47,258 bases of DNA, taken from assembly GCF_902506575.1 (NCBI RefSeq), contig NZ_LR732544.1:4259568-4306825 (forward strand), read 5' to 3'. The notes below the pieces were generated by a model, which saw nothing but the letters and a program-made list of their open reading frames with translations, had not been told where the DNA came from and searched no databases. Positions within the stretch are counted from its first letter, which is position 1. Each line of letters opens with the position of its first letter. The stretch is from Streptomyces mexicanus. Lineage in GTDB: Bacteria; Actinomycetota; Actinomycetes; Streptomycetales; Streptomycetaceae. The position numbers were made by a program, and so were the translations under genes. Positions 16,986 through 28,021 of the stretch are shown one piece after another.

Positions 16986-17003
16986 TTGTGACCTGCTTCA
17001 CAT
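16986..17003. promoter_or_regulatory. Rex-like operator upstream of nuoA
   Basis: TTGTGACCTGCTTCACAT is an inverted repeat that matches 12 of 14 fixed bases of the Rex operator TTGTGAA-N4-TTCACAA. Rex is the NADH/NAD+-sensing repressor of respiratory genes in Streptomyces. The site begins about 9 bp after the predicted transcription start, a normal place for a repressor. It also fits the Crp-type pattern TGTGA-N6-TCACA, so Crp binding is the alternative. Confidence 0.7.
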
Positions 17004-17108
17004 GTTCCCGATCTTCGCCGGGACCAGCGGGGGTGGTGGGACAGATGAGACGGCCGTGGGTCCACGCAACCGCCAGCAGTCAGTGCCGACTGAGAGGAGC
17101 GAGGAGCG

Positions 17109-17468
17109 GTGAACGCGTATGCGCCCATCCTCGTACTGGGAGCCCTCGGGGCAGGCTTTGCGATCTTCTCCGTGGTCATGGCCACGCTGATCGGACCGAA
17201 GCGGTACAACCGCGCCAAGCTCGAGGCCTACGAGTGCGGCATCGAGCCGACCCCCACGCCGGCCGGCGGCGGGCGCTTCCCCATCAAGTACTACCTGACG
17301 GCGATGCTCTTCATCGTCTTCGACATCGAGATCGTCTTTCTCTACCCATGGGCGGTCACCTTCGACGCCCTGGGCGTGTTCGGGCTCGTGGAGATGCTGC
17401 TCTTCGTGCTCACCGTCTTCGTCGCCTACGCGTACGTGTGGCGGCGCGGCGGCCTGGAATGGGACTGA
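17109..17468 (+). CDS. nuoA: NADH-quinone oxidoreductase subunit A
   Basis: NuoA is a small membrane subunit at the junction of the hydrophilic and membrane arms of complex I, near the quinone channel. The 119-residue protein has three membrane helices and the conserved loop [14 protein letters not shown], whose Cys and acidic residues are family hallmarks, then [26 protein letters not shown]. Length is normal. The GTG at 17109 is preceded by GAGGAG. It is the first gene of a complete nuoA-N operon, with nuoB 15 bp downstream. Confidence 0.95.
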   Translation: MNAYAPILVLGALGAGFAIFSVVMATLIGPKRYNRAKLEAYECGIEPTPTPAGGGRFPIKYYLTAMLFIVFDIEIVFLYPWAVTFDALGVFGLVEMLLFVLTVFVAYAYVWRRGGLEWD

Positions 17469-17483
17469 GGGGCCTTATAAGAC

Positions 17484-18038
17484 ATGGGACTCGAAGAAAA
17501 GCTGCCGAGCGGTTTCCTGCTGACCACCGTCGAGCAGGCCGCGGGCTGGGTGCGCAAGGCGTCCGTCTTCCCCGCGACCTTCGGCCTGGCCTGCTGCGCG
17601 ATCGAGATGATGACCACCGGCGCCGGCCGTTACGACCTGGCGCGCTTCGGCATGGAAGTGTTCCGCGGTTCGCCCCGGCAGGCGGACCTGATGATCGTGG
17701 CGGGCCGGGTCAGCCAGAAGATGGCGCCGGTCCTCAGGCAGGTCTACGACCAGATGCCCAACCCCAAGTGGGTGATCTCCATGGGGGTCTGCGCCTCCTC
17801 GGGCGGCATGTTCAACAACTACGCGATCGTCCAGGGCGTCGACCACATCGTCCCCGTCGACATCTACCTGCCCGGCTGCCCGCCCCGGCCCGAGATGCTC
17901 ATGGACGCGATCCTCAAGCTCCACCAGAAGATCCAGTCCAGCAAGCTCGGCGTGCACGCCGAGGAAGCGGCCCGCGAGGCGGAGGAGGCGGCGCTCAAGG
18001 CCCTGCCCACGATCGAGATGAAGGGGCTGCTGCGGTGA
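17484..18038 (+). CDS. nuoB: NADH-quinone oxidoreductase subunit B
   Basis: NuoB carries cluster N2, the last [4Fe-4S] centre before quinone. The 184-residue protein shows all four ligands: adjacent C37 and C38 in [11 protein letters not shown]103 in GVCASSGG and C132 in LPGCPPRPE. The tail beyond residue 150 is Glu/Ala-rich and probably helical. The ATG at 17484 follows nuoA by 15 bp; its stop overlaps the nuoC GTG as GTGA. Length and motifs fit an active subunit. Confidence 0.97.
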   Translation: MGLEEKLPSGFLLTTVEQAAGWVRKASVFPATFGLACCAIEMMTTGAGRYDLARFGMEVFRGSPRQADLMIVAGRVSQKMAPVLRQVYDQMPNPKWVISMGVCASSGGMFNNYAIVQGVDHIVPVDIYLPGCPPRPEMLMDAILKLHQKIQSSKLGVHAEEAAREAEEAALKALPTIEMKGLLR

Positions 18039-18835
18039 GCGACGCGAACGGCACCAGCGGTGCGAAGGGACCGGACGGCGCGGCCGGCGCCGGCGGGGTG
18101 AACGGCGCGGCGAACGGGGTGAACCCCGAGAAGGACCTCGCCGCCGCCAACCTCCCCGGCATGCGCGGCCAGGGCGGGGAGGAGATCCGCGTCCAGCGCG
18201 GCATGTTCGGCGCCAACAACGGCGGCGACACCTCCGGCTACGGCGGCCTGGTCCGCTCGGTCCGCCTCCCGGGGCCGGCGAGCAGGCCGTACGGCGGCTG
18301 GTTCGACGAGGTCGCCGACGAACTGGAGGGCGCCCTGGAGGAACAGGGCCTCCTGCCCGAGAACGCCATCGAGAAGACGGTCGTCGACCGCGGCGAGATC
18401 ACCTTCCACATCGAGCGCGAGCACCTGGTGCGCGTCGCCCGCACCCTGCGCGACGACCCGGCGCTGCGCTTCGAGCTGTGCACGGGGGTCAGCGGTGTGC
18501 ACTACCCGCACGACAAGGGCCGCGAGCTGCACGCCGTCTACCACCTGCGCTCGATCACCCACAACCGGCTGATCCGCCTGGAGGTCAGCGCCCCCGACAG
18601 CGACCCGCACATCCCGTCGCTGGTCTCGGTCTATCCGACCAACGACTGGCACGAGCGCGAGACCTACGACTTCTTCGGGATCGTCTTCGACGGCCACCCG
18701 GCCCTGACGCGGATCATGATGCCGGACGACTGGCAGGGCCACCCGCAGCGCAAGGACTACCCCCTCGGCGGCATCCCCGTCGAGTACAAGGGCGCCCAGA
18801 TCCCGGCTCCGGACCAGCGGAGGTCGTACTCATGA
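18035..18835 (+). CDS. nuoC: NADH-quinone oxidoreductase subunit C
   Basis: NuoC is a 30-kDa-type peripheral subunit that packs against NuoD. The 266-residue protein has the signature [42 protein letters not shown] near residues 205-245. About the first 55 residues are a Gly/Ala/Asn-rich extension ([16 protein letters not shown]), not part of the core family and probably disordered. The GTG at 18035 overlaps the nuoB stop. Unlike in E. coli, it is not fused to NuoD; the two genes overlap by ATGA. Confidence 0.96.
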   Translation: MSDANGTSGAKGPDGAAGAGGVNGAANGVNPEKDLAAANLPGMRGQGGEEIRVQRGMFGANNGGDTSGYGGLVRSVRLPGPASRPYGGWFDEVADELEGALEEQGLLPENAIEKTVVDRGEITFHIEREHLVRVARTLRDDPALRFELCTGVSGVHYPHDKGRELHAVYHLRSITHNRLIRLEVSAPDSDPHIPSLVSVYPTNDWHERETYDFFGIVFDGHPALTRIMMPDDWQGHPQRKDYPLGGIPVEYKGAQIPAPDQRRSYS

Positions 18836-20163
18836 GCACGCACACCCCGTCGTCGGCGACCCCCCGCGAGACCACCGAGGGCACCGTCTACACGGTCACC
18901 GGCGGCGACTGGGACGAGGTCGTCCAGTCCGCGGCCCGCGCCGACGACGAGCGCATCGTCGTCAACATGGGTCCCCAGCACCCCTCCACCCACGGGGTGC
19001 TCCGCCTCATCCTGGAGATCGAGGGCGAGACCGTCACCGAGGCCCGCTGCGGCATCGGCTATCTGCACACCGGCATCGAGAAGAACCTCGAGTTCCGGAC
19101 GTGGACGCAGGGCACCACCTTCGTCACGCGCATGGACTACCTGACGTCGTTCTTCAACGAGACCGCCTACTGCCTCGCCGTCGAAAAGCTCCTCGGCATC
19201 GAGGACCAGATCACCGAACGCGCCAAGACCATCCGGGTGCTCCTGATGGAGCTGAACCGGCTCTCCTCCCACCTGGTGTGCATCGCCACCGGCGGCATGG
19301 AGCTGGGCGCCACCACGATCATGATCTACGGCTTCCGTGATCGCGAGATGATCCTGGACATCTACGAGCTGGTCACCGGCCTGCGGATGAACCACGCCTA
19401 CATCCGGCCCGGCGGACTCGCCCAGGACCTGCCGCCCGGCGCGGTGGACCAGATCCGCGAGTTCGTGAAGAAGATGAAGCGGAACCTCCCGGAGTACGAC
19501 AAGCTCGCCACCGGGAACCCCATCTTCAAGGCCCGGATGCAGGACGTCGGCTACCTCGACCTGGCCGGCTGCATGGCCCTCGGCGCCACCGGCCCGATCC
19601 TGCGGGCCACCGGCCTGCCGCACGACCTGCGCAAGGCCCAGCCGTACTGCGGCTACGAGACGTACGACTTCGACATCCCGACCGCCGACACCTGCGACGC
19701 CTACGGCCGGTTCCTGATCCGGCTGGAGGAGATGCGCCAGTCGCTCAGGATCATCGAGCAGTGCCTGGACCGACTGCAGCCCGGCCCGGTCATGGTCGCC
19801 GACAAGAAGATCGCCTGGCCCGCCCAGCTCGCCCTGGGCCCCGACGGCCTCGGCAACTCCCTCGACCACATCAAGAAGATCATGGGCACCTCCATGGAGG
19901 CCCTGATCCACCACTTCAAGCTGGTCACCGAGGGCTTCCGGGTGCCGCCCGGGCAGGCCTACACGGCGGTCGAGTCGCCCAAGGGCGAACTCGGCGTGCA
20001 CGCCGTCTCCGACGGCGGCACCCGCCCCTACCGGGTCCACTTCCGCGACCCGTCCTTCACCAACCTGCAGGCCATGGCGGCGATGTGCGAGGGCGGCCAG
20101 GTCGCCGACGTCATCGTCGCCGTCGCGTCCATCGACCCCGTGATGGGAGGCGTCGACCGGTGA
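18832..20163 (+). CDS. nuoD: NADH-quinone oxidoreductase subunit D
   Basis: NuoD (49-kDa type) forms most of the quinone-binding pocket with NuoB. The 443-residue protein contains [14 protein letters not shown], whose His residues (H50, H54) belong to the quinone site region, then [10 protein letters not shown] and [11 protein letters not shown] with the conserved Tyr. The end, [19 protein letters not shown], is the usual family C-terminus. The first 40 residues are a variable extension. The ATG overlaps the nuoC stop (ATGA), and the stop overlaps the nuoE GTG. Confidence 0.97.
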   Translation: MSTHTPSSATPRETTEGTVYTVTGGDWDEVVQSAARADDERIVVNMGPQHPSTHGVLRLILEIEGETVTEARCGIGYLHTGIEKNLEFRTWTQGTTFVTRMDYLTSFFNETAYCLAVEKLLGIEDQITERAKTIRVLLMELNRLSSHLVCIATGGMELGATTIMIYGFRDREMILDIYELVTGLRMNHAYIRPGGLAQDLPPGAVDQIREFVKKMKRNLPEYDKLATGNPIFKARMQDVGYLDLAGCMALGATGPILRATGLPHDLRKAQPYCGYETYDFDIPTADTCDAYGRFLIRLEEMRQSLRIIEQCLDRLQPGPVMVADKKIAWPAQLALGPDGLGNSLDHIKKIMGTSMEALIHHFKLVTEGFRVPPGQAYTAVESPKGELGVHAVSDGGTRPYRVHFRDPSFTNLQAMAAMCEGGQVADVIVAVASIDPVMGGVDR

Positions 20164-21029
20164 CCACCTCTTCCTCGGAGCGGGGCGTCAGCCTGGGCAT
20201 GCCCGAGCTGCCCGCCCCCGGCTACCCGGACGACGTCCGCGCCCGGCTGGAGGCCGACGCGCGCGAGATCATCGCCCGCTACCCCGACTCCCGGTCCGCC
20301 CTCCTGCCGCTGCTGCACCTGGTGCAGTCGGAGGAGGGGTACGTCACGCGCACCGGGATGCAGTTCTGCGCCGACGTGCTCGGCCTGACCACGGCCGAGG
20401 TCACCGCGGTCGCCACCTTCTACACCATGTACCGGCGCAAGCCGTCCGGCGACTATCAGGTCGGTGTGTGCACCAACACGCTGTGCGCGGTCATGGGCGG
20501 TGACGCGATCTTCGAGGCGCTGCAGGAGCACCTGGGCGTCGGCAACGGCGAGACCACCGACGACGGCAAGGTCACCCTGGAGCACATCGAGTGCAACGCG
20601 GCCTGCGACTACGCGCCCGTGGTGATGGTCAACTGGGAGTTCTTCGACAACCAGACCCCCGCGAGCGTCAAGCGCCTGGTCGACGACCTGCGCGCGGGAC
20701 GGCCGGTGGTGCCCACGCGCGGCGCGCCGCTGTGCACCTTCAAGGAGACCGCCCGGATCCTGGCGGGCTTCCCCGACGAACGCGAGGGCGCAACCGAAGC
20801 CGGCGGCAGCGCGGGACCCGCCTCGCTGGTGGGCCTCCGCCTGGCCAGGGGAGAGGCCGCACCCGCGCGCGTGGTCCACCCCCGCGAGGGCGGCCCGTAC
20901 GACGAGCCGCGCGACACCGTGCACGAGCCGTCGCCGACGGAGCACCTCAGCTCCCACGACGCCCCGCAGGACACCTCGGCCTCCGACCCGTCGCACCCGG
21001 CAGGACCTGTCGCGAAGGAGGGGGAGTGA
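20160..21029 (+). CDS. nuoE: NADH-quinone oxidoreductase subunit E, extended
   Basis: NuoE binds the [2Fe-2S] cluster N1a beside the FMN in NuoF. The thioredoxin-like core shows the four ligands C104 and C109 (CTNTLC) and C145 and C149 ([10 protein letters not shown]). At 289 residues it is roughly 100 longer than typical bacterial NuoE. The extra C-terminal part from about residue 205 is rich in Gly, Glu, Pro and Ser and looks disordered. The GTG at 20160 overlaps the nuoD stop, and GAAGGAGGGGG at its end serves nuoF. Confidence 0.95.
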   Translation: MTTSSSERGVSLGMPELPAPGYPDDVRARLEADAREIIARYPDSRSALLPLLHLVQSEEGYVTRTGMQFCADVLGLTTAEVTAVATFYTMYRRKPSGDYQVGVCTNTLCAVMGGDAIFEALQEHLGVGNGETTDDGKVTLEHIECNAACDYAPVVMVNWEFFDNQTPASVKRLVDDLRAGRPVVPTRGAPLCTFKETARILAGFPDEREGATEAGGSAGPASLVGLRLARGEAAPARVVHPREGGPYDEPRDTVHEPSPTEHLSSHDAPQDTSASDPSHPAGPVAKEGE

Positions 21030-22378
21030 TGACCTTGGCAGCCGAACTGAGGGACTCCAGTCCGGAAAAGCTGCTCGCACCCGTGCTGTCGGCCTTCTGG
21101 GACGAGGACCGGTCCTGGACTCTGGACGTCTACCGAAGGCACGAAGGGTACGAGGGGCTCCGCAAGGCACTCGCCATGTCGCCGGACGACGTGATCGCGT
21201 ACGTCAAGGACTCCGGTCTGCGCGGGCGCGGCGGCGCGGGGTTCCCGACGGGGATGAAGTGGCAGTTCATTCCCCAGGGTGATGGAAAACCGCACTATCT
21301 AGTTGTCAACGCCGACGAATCGGAGCCGGGCACCTGCAAGGACATCCCGCTCCTGTTCGCGAACCCGCACAGCCTCATCGAGGGCATCGTGATCGCGTGC
21401 TACGCCATCAGGTCGTCGCATGCCTTCATCTACCTGCGGGGCGAAGTCGTCCCCGTACTGCGGCGGTTGCACTCGGCCGTCCGTGAGGCCTACGCGGCGG
21501 GCTACCTCGGGAGGAACATCCTGGGCAGCGGGCTCGATCTCGACATCACCGTGCACGCGGGCGCCGGCGCGTACATCTGCGGTGAGGAAACCGCGCTGCT
21601 GGACTCCCTCGAAGGCCGCCGCGGCCAACCGCGGTTGCGTCCCCCCTTCCCTGCGGTCGCGGGCCTCTACGCGTGCCCGACTGTGGTGAACAACGTCGAG
21701 TCGATCGCGTCGGTTCCCGCCATCCTGAAAAACGGCAAGGACTGGTTCAGGTCGATGGGCAGCGAGAAGTCCCCCGGCTTCACGCTCTACTCCCTCTCCG
21801 GCCATGTCGCCAGCCCCGGCCAGTATGAGGCCCCGCTCGGCATCACCCTGCGCCAGCTCCTCGACATGAGCGGCGGCATGCGCCCCGGGCACCGGCTGAA
21901 GTTCTGGACGCCGGGCGGCTCCTCCACGCCGATGTTCACCGAGGAGCACCTCGACGTCCCGCTCGACTACGAAGGCGTCGGGGCCGCCGGTTCCATGCTC
22001 GGCACCAAGGCCCTGCAGTGCTTCGACGAGACGACGTGCGTGGTGCGGGCCGTGACCCGCTGGACGGAGTTCTACGCCCACGAGTCCTGCGGCAAGTGCA
22101 CACCGTGCCGCGAAGGGACGTACTGGCTGGTGCAGTTGCTGCGGGACATCGAGGCCGGCAAGGGCACCATGGCCGACCTCGACAAGCTGCAGGACATCGC
22201 CGACAACATCAACGGCAAGTCCTTCTGCGCCCTCGGCGACGGCGCCGCCTCGCCGATCTTCTCCTCCCTGAAGTACTTCCGCGCGGAGTACGAGGAGCAC
22301 ATCACCGGCCGCGGCTGCCCCTTCGACCCCGCCAAGTCGACGGCCTGGGCGGACAAGCACACGGAGGTGCTCGCATGA
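21029..22378 (+). CDS. nuoF: NADH-quinone oxidoreductase subunit F
   Basis: NuoF oxidises NADH with FMN and passes electrons to cluster N3. The 449-residue protein has the NADH/FMN motif [14 protein letters not shown] (about 65-78), [19 protein letters not shown] for FMN, and the N3 ligands C354, C357 and C360 (SCGKCTPC) plus C400. The start is ATG 21029, overlapping the nuoE stop, with AGGAGG six bases upstream; a GTG at 21026 is possible. In the 5' half (about 21040-21760) A or T at third codon positions is clearly commoner than in the flanking genes, including the rare Leu codon CTA. Confidence 0.97.
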   Translation: MTLAAELRDSSPEKLLAPVLSAFWDEDRSWTLDVYRRHEGYEGLRKALAMSPDDVIAYVKDSGLRGRGGAGFPTGMKWQFIPQGDGKPHYLVVNADESEPGTCKDIPLLFANPHSLIEGIVIACYAIRSSHAFIYLRGEVVPVLRRLHSAVREAYAAGYLGRNILGSGLDLDITVHAGAGAYICGEETALLDSLEGRRGQPRLRPPFPAVAGLYACPTVVNNVESIASVPAILKNGKDWFRSMGSEKSPGFTLYSLSGHVASPGQYEAPLGITLRQLLDMSGGMRPGHRLKFWTPGGSSTPMFTEEHLDVPLDYEGVGAAGSMLGTKALQCFDETTCVVRAVTRWTEFYAHESCGKCTPCREGTYWLVQLLRDIEAGKGTMADLDKLQDIADNINGKSFCALGDGAASPIFSSLKYFRAEYEEHITGRGCPFDPAKSTAWADKHTEVLA

Positions 22379-24879
22379 CCGTGACCACCAACGCGCCCTC
22401 CCAGGGCGGTGCGGCGGCCGTCCCGCCGGACGACCTCGTGACGCTGACGATCGACGGCATCGAGATCAGCGTGCCCAAGGGCACCCTGGTCATCCGGGCC
22501 GCCGAGCAGCTCGGCATCGAGATCCCCCGGTTCTGCGACCACCCGCTGCTCGACCCGGCCGGCGCCTGCCGCCAGTGCATCGTCGAGGTCGAGGGCCAGC
22601 GCAAGCCCATGGCGTCGTGCACGATCACCTGCACCGACGGCATGGTCGTCAAGACCCACCTGACCTCCCCGGTCGCGGAGAAGGCCCAGAAGGGTGTGAT
22701 GGAGCTGCTGCTCATCAACCACCCGCTGGACTGCCCGGTCTGCGATAAGGGCGGCGAGTGCCCGCTGCAGAACCAGGCCATGTCGCACGGCAACGCCGAG
22801 TCGCGCTTCGAGGGCAAGAAGCGGACGTACGAGAAGCCGGTCGCGATCTCCACCCAGGTGCTGCTGGACCGCGAGCGGTGCGTGCTGTGCGCCCGCTGCA
22901 CCCGCTTCTCGAACCAGATCGCCGGCGACCCGATGATCGAGCTGGTCGAGCGGGGCGCGCTGCAGCAGGTCGGCACCGGCGAGGGCGACCCGTTCGAGTC
23001 GTACTTCTCCGGCAACACCATCCAGATCTGCCCGGTCGGTGCGCTCACCTCGGCCGCCTACCGCTTCCGCTCCCGCCCCTTCGACCTCGTCTCCTCGCCG
23101 TCGGTGTGCGAGCACTGCGCGGGCGGCTGCGCCACCCGCACCGACCACCGGCGCGGCAAGGTCATGCGGCGGCTCGCCGCCAACGATCCCGAGGTCAACG
23201 AGGAGTGGATCTGCGACAAGGGACGCTTCGCCTTCCGCTACGCGCAGATGAAGGACCGGCTGACCACGCCGCTGGTGCGCAACCCCGAGGGCGAACTCGT
23301 TCCCGCCTCCTGGCCGGAGGCGCTGGAGATCGCCGCCCAGGGCCTGCTCGCCTCCCGCGGCCGCACCGGCGTCCTCACCGGCGGCCGGCTCACCGTCGAG
23401 GACGCCTACGCCTACAGCAAGTTCGCGCGCGTGGCGCTCGACACCAACGACATCGACTTCCGCGCGCGCGTGCACAGCGGCGAGGAGGCCGACTTCCTGG
23501 CCGCCCGGGTGGCCGGCCACGGCCGGGACATCGACGGTACGGGCGTCACGTACACCGACCTGGAGAAGGCACCCGCCGTCCTCCTCGTCGGATTCGAGTC
23601 CGAGGAGGAGGCACCGGGGGTCTTCCTGCGGTTGCGCAAGGCCTGGCGCAAGCACCGCCAGAAGGTCTACGCCCTGGCCACGCACGCCACCCGGGGCCTG
23701 GAGAAGGCGGGCGGCATCCTGCTGCCGGCCGCGCCCGGCACCGAGACCGAGTGGCTGGACGCGCTGGCGAGCGGTGTCGGCCTGGAGGGCGACGGGGCCC
23801 GGGCCTCGGTCGCGCTGCGCTCCGAGAACGCCGTGATCGTCGTCGGCGAGCGGCTCGCCGGGGTCGCCGGCGGCCTGACCGCCGCCGTACGGGCCGCGGC
23901 CGCGACCGGCGCCCGGCTGGTGTGGATCCCGCGCCGGGCCGGTGAGCGGGGGGCGATCGAGGCGGGCGCGCTGCCGTCGCTGCTGCCGGGCGGACGCCCG
24001 GCGACCGACCCGCGCGCGCGGGAGGAGGTCGCCGCCGTGTGGGGCGTGGCCGCGCTTCCGCACCACTACGGTCGCGACACCGGGCAGATCGTCCGGGCCG
24101 CCGCGGCCGGTGAGCTGCAGGCGCTGCTAGTCGCCGGGGTGGAGATCGCCGACCTGCCCGACCCGGCACGCGCGCGTGCCGCCCTGACGGAGGTCGGGTT
24201 CCTCGTGTCGCTGGAGCTGCGGCCCAGCGAGGTCACCGAGCACGCCGACGTGGTCCTGCCCGTCGCCGCCGTCGCGGAGAAGGCCGGGACCTTCCTCAAC
24301 TGGGAGGGCCGGGTGCGGCTCTTCGAGGCCGCCCTCAAGCCCGACCAGATGACCCGCCGCCTGGCCCCGACCGACCTGCGGGTGCTGCAGATGCTCGCGG
24401 ACGCCATGGACGTCCACCTGGGGCTGCCGGACCTGCGCACCGCCCGCGCCGAGCTGGACCGGCTCGGTGTGTGGACCGGGCGGCGCGCGGCCGACCCCGA
24501 GCACCGCGCGGGCGTACTGCCCCGGCCGGCCGCCGGGGAGGCCGTGCTGGCCGGGCACCGGCTGCTGCTCGACCACGGTGTGCTGCAGCAGGGCGACGAG
24601 GCGCTCGCCGGGACGCGGCACGCGGCACGCGCGCGCGTGTCGTCCGCCACGGCCGCCGAAGCGGGCGTCCGGGACGGCGAGGTGATCGCCGTGACCGGTC
24701 CCGCCGGAGTGGTCGAACTCCCGCTGGAGATCACCGAGATGCCCGACCGGGTGGTGTGGCTCCCGCTGAACTCCGTGGGCGCCGGTGTCGCCTCCGACAC
24801 CGGAGCGCTGCCCGGCTCCCTGGTCCGTATCGGCCCGGCGGCGCACGCGACCGAGGCCCCGAAGGAGGTGGAGGCATGA
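22375..24879 (+). CDS. nuoG: NADH-quinone oxidoreductase subunit G
   Basis: NuoG carries most iron-sulfur clusters of the peripheral arm. In the 834-residue protein the ligands are readable: N1b at C54, C65, C68 and C82; N5 at H116, C120, C123 and C129; N4 at C169, C172, C175 and C219; and a fourth [4Fe-4S] site at C245, C248, C252 and C280. The last corresponds to N7, found only in some bacteria such as E. coli and Thermus. A molybdopterin-oxidoreductase-like domain without cofactor follows. The C-terminal third is Ala/Arg-rich and less conserved. The ATG overlaps the nuoF stop, and the stop overlaps nuoH. Confidence 0.96.
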   Translation: MTVTTNAPSQGGAAAVPPDDLVTLTIDGIEISVPKGTLVIRAAEQLGIEIPRFCDHPLLDPAGACRQCIVEVEGQRKPMASCTITCTDGMVVKTHLTSPVAEKAQKGVMELLLINHPLDCPVCDKGGECPLQNQAMSHGNAESRFEGKKRTYEKPVAISTQVLLDRERCVLCARCTRFSNQIAGDPMIELVERGALQQVGTGEGDPFESYFSGNTIQICPVGALTSAAYRFRSRPFDLVSSPSVCEHCAGGCATRTDHRRGKVMRRLAANDPEVNEEWICDKGRFAFRYAQMKDRLTTPLVRNPEGELVPASWPEALEIAAQGLLASRGRTGVLTGGRLTVEDAYAYSKFARVALDTNDIDFRARVHSGEEADFLAARVAGHGRDIDGTGVTYTDLEKAPAVLLVGFESEEEAPGVFLRLRKAWRKHRQKVYALATHATRGLEKAGGILLPAAPGTETEWLDALASGVGLEGDGARASVALRSENAVIVVGERLAGVAGGLTAAVRAAAATGARLVWIPRRAGERGAIEAGALPSLLPGGRPATDPRAREEVAAVWGVAALPHHYGRDTGQIVRAAAAGELQALLVAGVEIADLPDPARARAALTEVGFLVSLELRPSEVTEHADVVLPVAAVAEKAGTFLNWEGRVRLFEAALKPDQMTRRLAPTDLRVLQMLADAMDVHLGLPDLRTARAELDRLGVWTGRRAADPEHRAGVLPRPAAGEAVLAGHRLLLDHGVLQQGDEALAGTRHAARARVSSATAAEAGVRDGEVIAVTGPAGVVELPLEITEMPDRVVWLPLNSVGAGVASDTGALPGSLVRIGPAAHATEAPKEVEA

Positions 24880-26240
24880 GCCGGTACCTCGCCGCAGAGA
24901 ACCTCTCGATGTTCGGCACCGACCCGTGGTGGATGGTCGTCGTCAAGGCGGTGTTCTGCTTCGCCTTCCTGATGGTGACGGTGCTGTTCTCCATCGTCTG
25001 GGAGCGCAAGGTCGTCGCCTGGATGCAGCTGCGCATCGGCCCGAACCGGCACGGCCCGTGGGGCATGCTCCAGTCGCTCGCCGACGGCGTGAAGCTGATG
25101 CTCAAGGAGGACGTCGTCGTCAAGCGCGCGGACAAGGTGGTCTACGTCCTCGCGCCGATCGTCGCGGCGATCCCGGCGTTCATGGCGATCGCGGTGATCC
25201 CCTTCGGCCCGGCGGACAACGAGGTCTCGATCTTCGGCCACCGCACCGCGATGCAGCTGACCGACCTGCCGATCGCCATGCTCTACATCCTCGCGGTCGC
25301 CTCCGTCGGCATCTACGGCATCGTGCTCGCGGGCTGGAGTTCCGGGTCCACCTACCCGCTGCTGGGCGGCCTGCGCTCGTGCGCGCAGATGATCTCCTAC
25401 GAGATCGCCATGGGCGCCGCGTTCGCCTCGGTGTTCCTGTACTCGGGGTCGATGTCGACATCGACGATCGTGGAGCAGCAGCACGACCGCTGGTACATCC
25501 TGCTGCTGCCGGTCTCCTTCATCCTCTACATCGTCACGATGGTCGGCGAGACCAACCGCGCCCCGTTCGACATGCCCGAGTCCGAGGGCGACCTGGTGGG
25601 CGGCTTCAACACCGAGTACTCCTCGATCAAGTTCGCGATGTTCATGCTCGCCGAGTACGTGAACATGGTGACCGTCTCGGCCGTGTCCACCACCCTGTTC
25701 CTGGGCGGCTGGCGGGCCCCCTGGCCGATCAGCACCTTCTGGGCGGGCGCGAACCACGGCTGGTGGCCGATGCTCTGGTTCGTCATCAAGGTGCAGCTGC
25801 TGCTGTTCTTCTTCATCTGGCTGCGCGGCACCCTCCCGCGCGTCCGCTACGACCAGCTGATGAAGCTCGGCTGGAAGGTGCTCATCCCGGTCTCCGTGAC
25901 CTGGCTGATGCTCGTCGCGGCGGTGCGCACCCTGCGCAACCAGCACTACGACTTCACCGACATCGCCCTCTACGTCGGCGGTGCCGTCCTGGCGCTGCTG
26001 GTCCTCTCCTTCGTCGCCGACCTGTTCCGCGAGAAGGCCAAGGAGGCCGAGCAGCCCGCCGACCGGCCCGCCGCCTTCGATGCGATGGCCGGCGGATTCC
26101 CCGTCCCGCCGCTGCCCGGACAGGAGCTGCCGCCGGTGCCTCGGCGCCGTCCCCGCCGTGAGCGCGAGCTGATTGTCAGTGGTGGGTCGGACACTGTCAG
26201 TGACGGATCTCTGGATGGAAAGGAGGCGTCCGATGGCTGA
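24876..26240 (+). CDS. nuoH: NADH-quinone oxidoreductase subunit H
   Basis: NuoH is the membrane subunit that links quinone reduction to proton pumping and lines the quinone tunnel. The 454-residue protein has eight or so helices and the signatures [26 protein letters not shown] and [27 protein letters not shown], with the conserved acidic loop. From about residue 385 a hydrophilic Pro/Arg-rich tail extends beyond the usual end; part of it overlaps the nuoI ribosome site and its first eight bases. Start by ATGA overlap with nuoG. Confidence 0.97.
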   Translation: MSRYLAAENLSMFGTDPWWMVVVKAVFCFAFLMVTVLFSIVWERKVVAWMQLRIGPNRHGPWGMLQSLADGVKLMLKEDVVVKRADKVVYVLAPIVAAIPAFMAIAVIPFGPADNEVSIFGHRTAMQLTDLPIAMLYILAVASVGIYGIVLAGWSSGSTYPLLGGLRSCAQMISYEIAMGAAFASVFLYSGSMSTSTIVEQQHDRWYILLLPVSFILYIVTMVGETNRAPFDMPESEGDLVGGFNTEYSSIKFAMFMLAEYVNMVTVSAVSTTLFLGGWRAPWPISTFWAGANHGWWPMLWFVIKVQLLLFFFIWLRGTLPRVRYDQLMKLGWKVLIPVSVTWLMLVAAVRTLRNQHYDFTDIALYVGGAVLALLVLSFVADLFREKAKEAEQPADRPAAFDAMAGGFPVPPLPGQELPPVPRRRPRRERELIVSGGSDTVSDGSLDGKEASDG

Positions 26241-26874
26241 GGAGCCCAAGGAGACCAAGCCCGGTTTCCTGAACCCGGTGGCCGGCTTCGGCGTGACCTT
26301 CAAGGCCATGTTCAAGAAGCGGCTGACCGAGCAGTACCCGGAGCAGAAGAAGACCACGGCTCCGCGCTTCCACGGACGGCACCAGCTCAACCGCCATCCG
26401 GACGGCCTGGAGAAGTGCGTCGGCTGCGAGCTGTGCGCCTGGGCCTGCCCCGCCGACGCCATCTACGTCGAGGGCGCCGACAACACCGACGAGGAGCGCT
26501 ACTCCCCGGGCGAGCGCTACGGCCGCGTCTACCAGATCAACTACGCCCGCTGCATCCTGTGCGGGCTGTGCATCGAGGCGTGCCCCACGCGCGCGCTGAC
26601 GATGACCAACGAGTTCGAGCTGGCCGACTCCAGCCGCGCGAACCTCATCTACACCAAGGAGCAGCTGCTCGCCGGTCTGGAAGAGGGCATGGTCGACACG
26701 CCCCACGCCATCTACCCGGGCACGGACGAGCAGGACTACTACCGGGGCGTGGTGACGGAGGCCGCTCCGGGGACGGTGCGTCAGGTCGCCGTCTCCAAGG
26801 GCGAGGTGCCGCAGGAGGGCGCGTCGACCTTCGGTGAACAGGAGCCGGCCTCGGAGAAGGTGATCGGCCGATGA
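26233..26874 (+). CDS. nuoI: NADH-quinone oxidoreductase subunit I
   Basis: NuoI is a ferredoxin-like subunit with two [4Fe-4S] clusters, N6a and N6b, passing electrons towards N2. Ligands are C62, C65, C68 and C72, and C107, C110, C113 and C117 in two classic CXXCXXCXXXCP motifs. The 213-residue protein has a C-terminal extension after about 170. The ATG at 26233 is backed by AAGGAGG at the right distance; the preceding nuoH frame overlaps it by eight bases. nuoJ starts by ATGA overlap. Confidence 0.97.
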   Translation: MAEEPKETKPGFLNPVAGFGVTFKAMFKKRLTEQYPEQKKTTAPRFHGRHQLNRHPDGLEKCVGCELCAWACPADAIYVEGADNTDEERYSPGERYGRVYQINYARCILCGLCIEACPTRALTMTNEFELADSSRANLIYTKEQLLAGLEEGMVDTPHAIYPGTDEQDYYRGVVTEAAPGTVRQVAVSKGEVPQEGASTFGEQEPASEKVIGR

Positions 26875-27710
26875 CCGCGACGCTCGCCGCCTACACCACC
26901 TCCACCGGAGAGGCCTTCCAGTTCTGGGTGCTGGGCACGATCGCGGTGATCGGCGCCCTGTGCACCGTCTTCATGAAGAAGGCCGTGCACAGTGCGCTCT
27001 GCCTGGCCGGCACCATGATCGTCCTGGCGGTGTTCTACCTCGCCAACGGCGCCTACTTCCTCGGCATCGTGCAGATCGTCGTCTACACCGGCGCGATCAT
27101 GATGCTGTTCCTGTTCGTGGTGATGCTCGTCGGCGTGACCGCGGCGGACTCCCTGAAGGAGACCATCAAGGGCCAGCGCTGGCTGGCCCTGCTGTGCGGC
27201 CTCGGCTTCGGCATCCTGCTCCTCGCGGGCATCGCCAACGCCTCCCTGAAGGACTTCGCCGGCATCGGCAAGGCCAACGCGGGCGGCAACGTGGAGGGCC
27301 TGGCGTCCCTCATCTTCACCAAGTACGTCTACGCCTTCGAACTCACCGGCGCCCTGCTGATCACGGCGGCCGTCGGCGCGATGGTCCTCACCCACCGCGA
27401 GCGCACCGAGCGGGCCAGGACCCAGCGCGAGCTGTCCGAGCAGCGCGTGCGCGAGGGCAGGTACGTACCGCCGCTGCCCGCCCCCGGCGTCTACGCCCGG
27501 CACAACGCCGTGGACATCGCGGGCCTGCTGCCCGACGGCACCCCCTCCGAGCTGACCGTCAGCAGGACCTTGCGCGAACGCGGCCAGATCCGGGACGTCT
27601 CGGCCGAGGCGCTGAACGACCTGAAGGCCCTGGAGCAGCGCGCCGCCGAGCGCCTGGGACGCACCGAGATCCCGGCGACCTTCAAGCGGACCGAGGAGGC
27701 GTCGCAGTGA
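26871..27710 (+). CDS. nuoJ: NADH-quinone oxidoreductase subunit J, extended
   Basis: NuoJ is a membrane subunit near the quinone end of the membrane arm. The first 175 residues contain five helices with the conserved [31 protein letters not shown] stretch. At 279 residues it is longer than the roughly 170-200 of most bacteria, because about 100 charged residues ([19 protein letters not shown] and onward) follow the last helix. Such tails are, as I recall, common in actinobacteria. Start overlaps nuoI (ATGA); stop overlaps the nuoK GTG. Confidence 0.95.
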   Translation: MTATLAAYTTSTGEAFQFWVLGTIAVIGALCTVFMKKAVHSALCLAGTMIVLAVFYLANGAYFLGIVQIVVYTGAIMMLFLFVVMLVGVTAADSLKETIKGQRWLALLCGLGFGILLLAGIANASLKDFAGIGKANAGGNVEGLASLIFTKYVYAFELTGALLITAAVGAMVLTHRERTERARTQRELSEQRVREGRYVPPLPAPGVYARHNAVDIAGLLPDGTPSELTVSRTLRERGQIRDVSAEALNDLKALEQRAAERLGRTEIPATFKRTEEASQ

Positions 27711-28006
27711 ACCCCGTCAACTACCTGTACCTCGCCGCCCTGTTGTTCACGATCGGCGCCACCGGCGTCCTCATCCGGCGCAACGCCATCGTGGTCTTCA
27801 TGTGCATCGAGCTGATGCTGAACGCCTGCAACCTCGCGTTCGTCGCCTTCTCCCGGATGCACGGCAACCTCGACGGCCAGATCATCGCCTTCTTCACGAT
27901 GGTCGTCGCCGCGGCGGAGGTCGTGGTCGGGCTCGCGATCATCGTGTCGCTGTTCCGTACCCGCCACTCGGCCTCGGTCGACGACGCCAGCCTGATGAAG
28001 CTGTAA
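27707..28006 (+). CDS. nuoK: NADH-quinone oxidoreductase subunit K
   Basis: NuoK is a 99-residue membrane subunit with three helices, related to MnhC/MrpC antiporter subunits. The two buried glutamates needed for proton translocation in other species are visible in [17 protein letters not shown] and [16 protein letters not shown]. Length is normal. The GTG at 27707 overlaps the nuoJ stop. The 15-bp gap to nuoL contains its ribosome site, GGGGTCGGAAG. Confidence 0.96.
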   Translation: MNPVNYLYLAALLFTIGATGVLIRRNAIVVFMCIELMLNACNLAFVAFSRMHGNLDGQIIAFFTMVVAAAEVVVGLAIIVSLFRTRHSASVDDASLMKL

Positions 28007-28021
28007 GGGGTCGGAAGAATC

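Larger units (their letters stand above)
16233..17108. other. Long regulatory region upstream of nuoA
   Basis: No gene with Streptomyces codon bias lies here. Contents, left to right: AAAGGAAGCC at 16298-16307 and again at 16725-16734; GTGATCATG twice, 12 bp apart (16364-16384); GTTCACCC at 16626-16633 pairing with GGGTGAAC at 16681-16688; the palindrome AGTGATCACT at 16840-16849; four GATCAC motifs between 16843 and 16951; a -10-like TAAGAT at 16965-16970; and a Rex-like operator at 16986-17003. This is unusually rich for a bacterial intergenic region. Confidence 0.6.
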
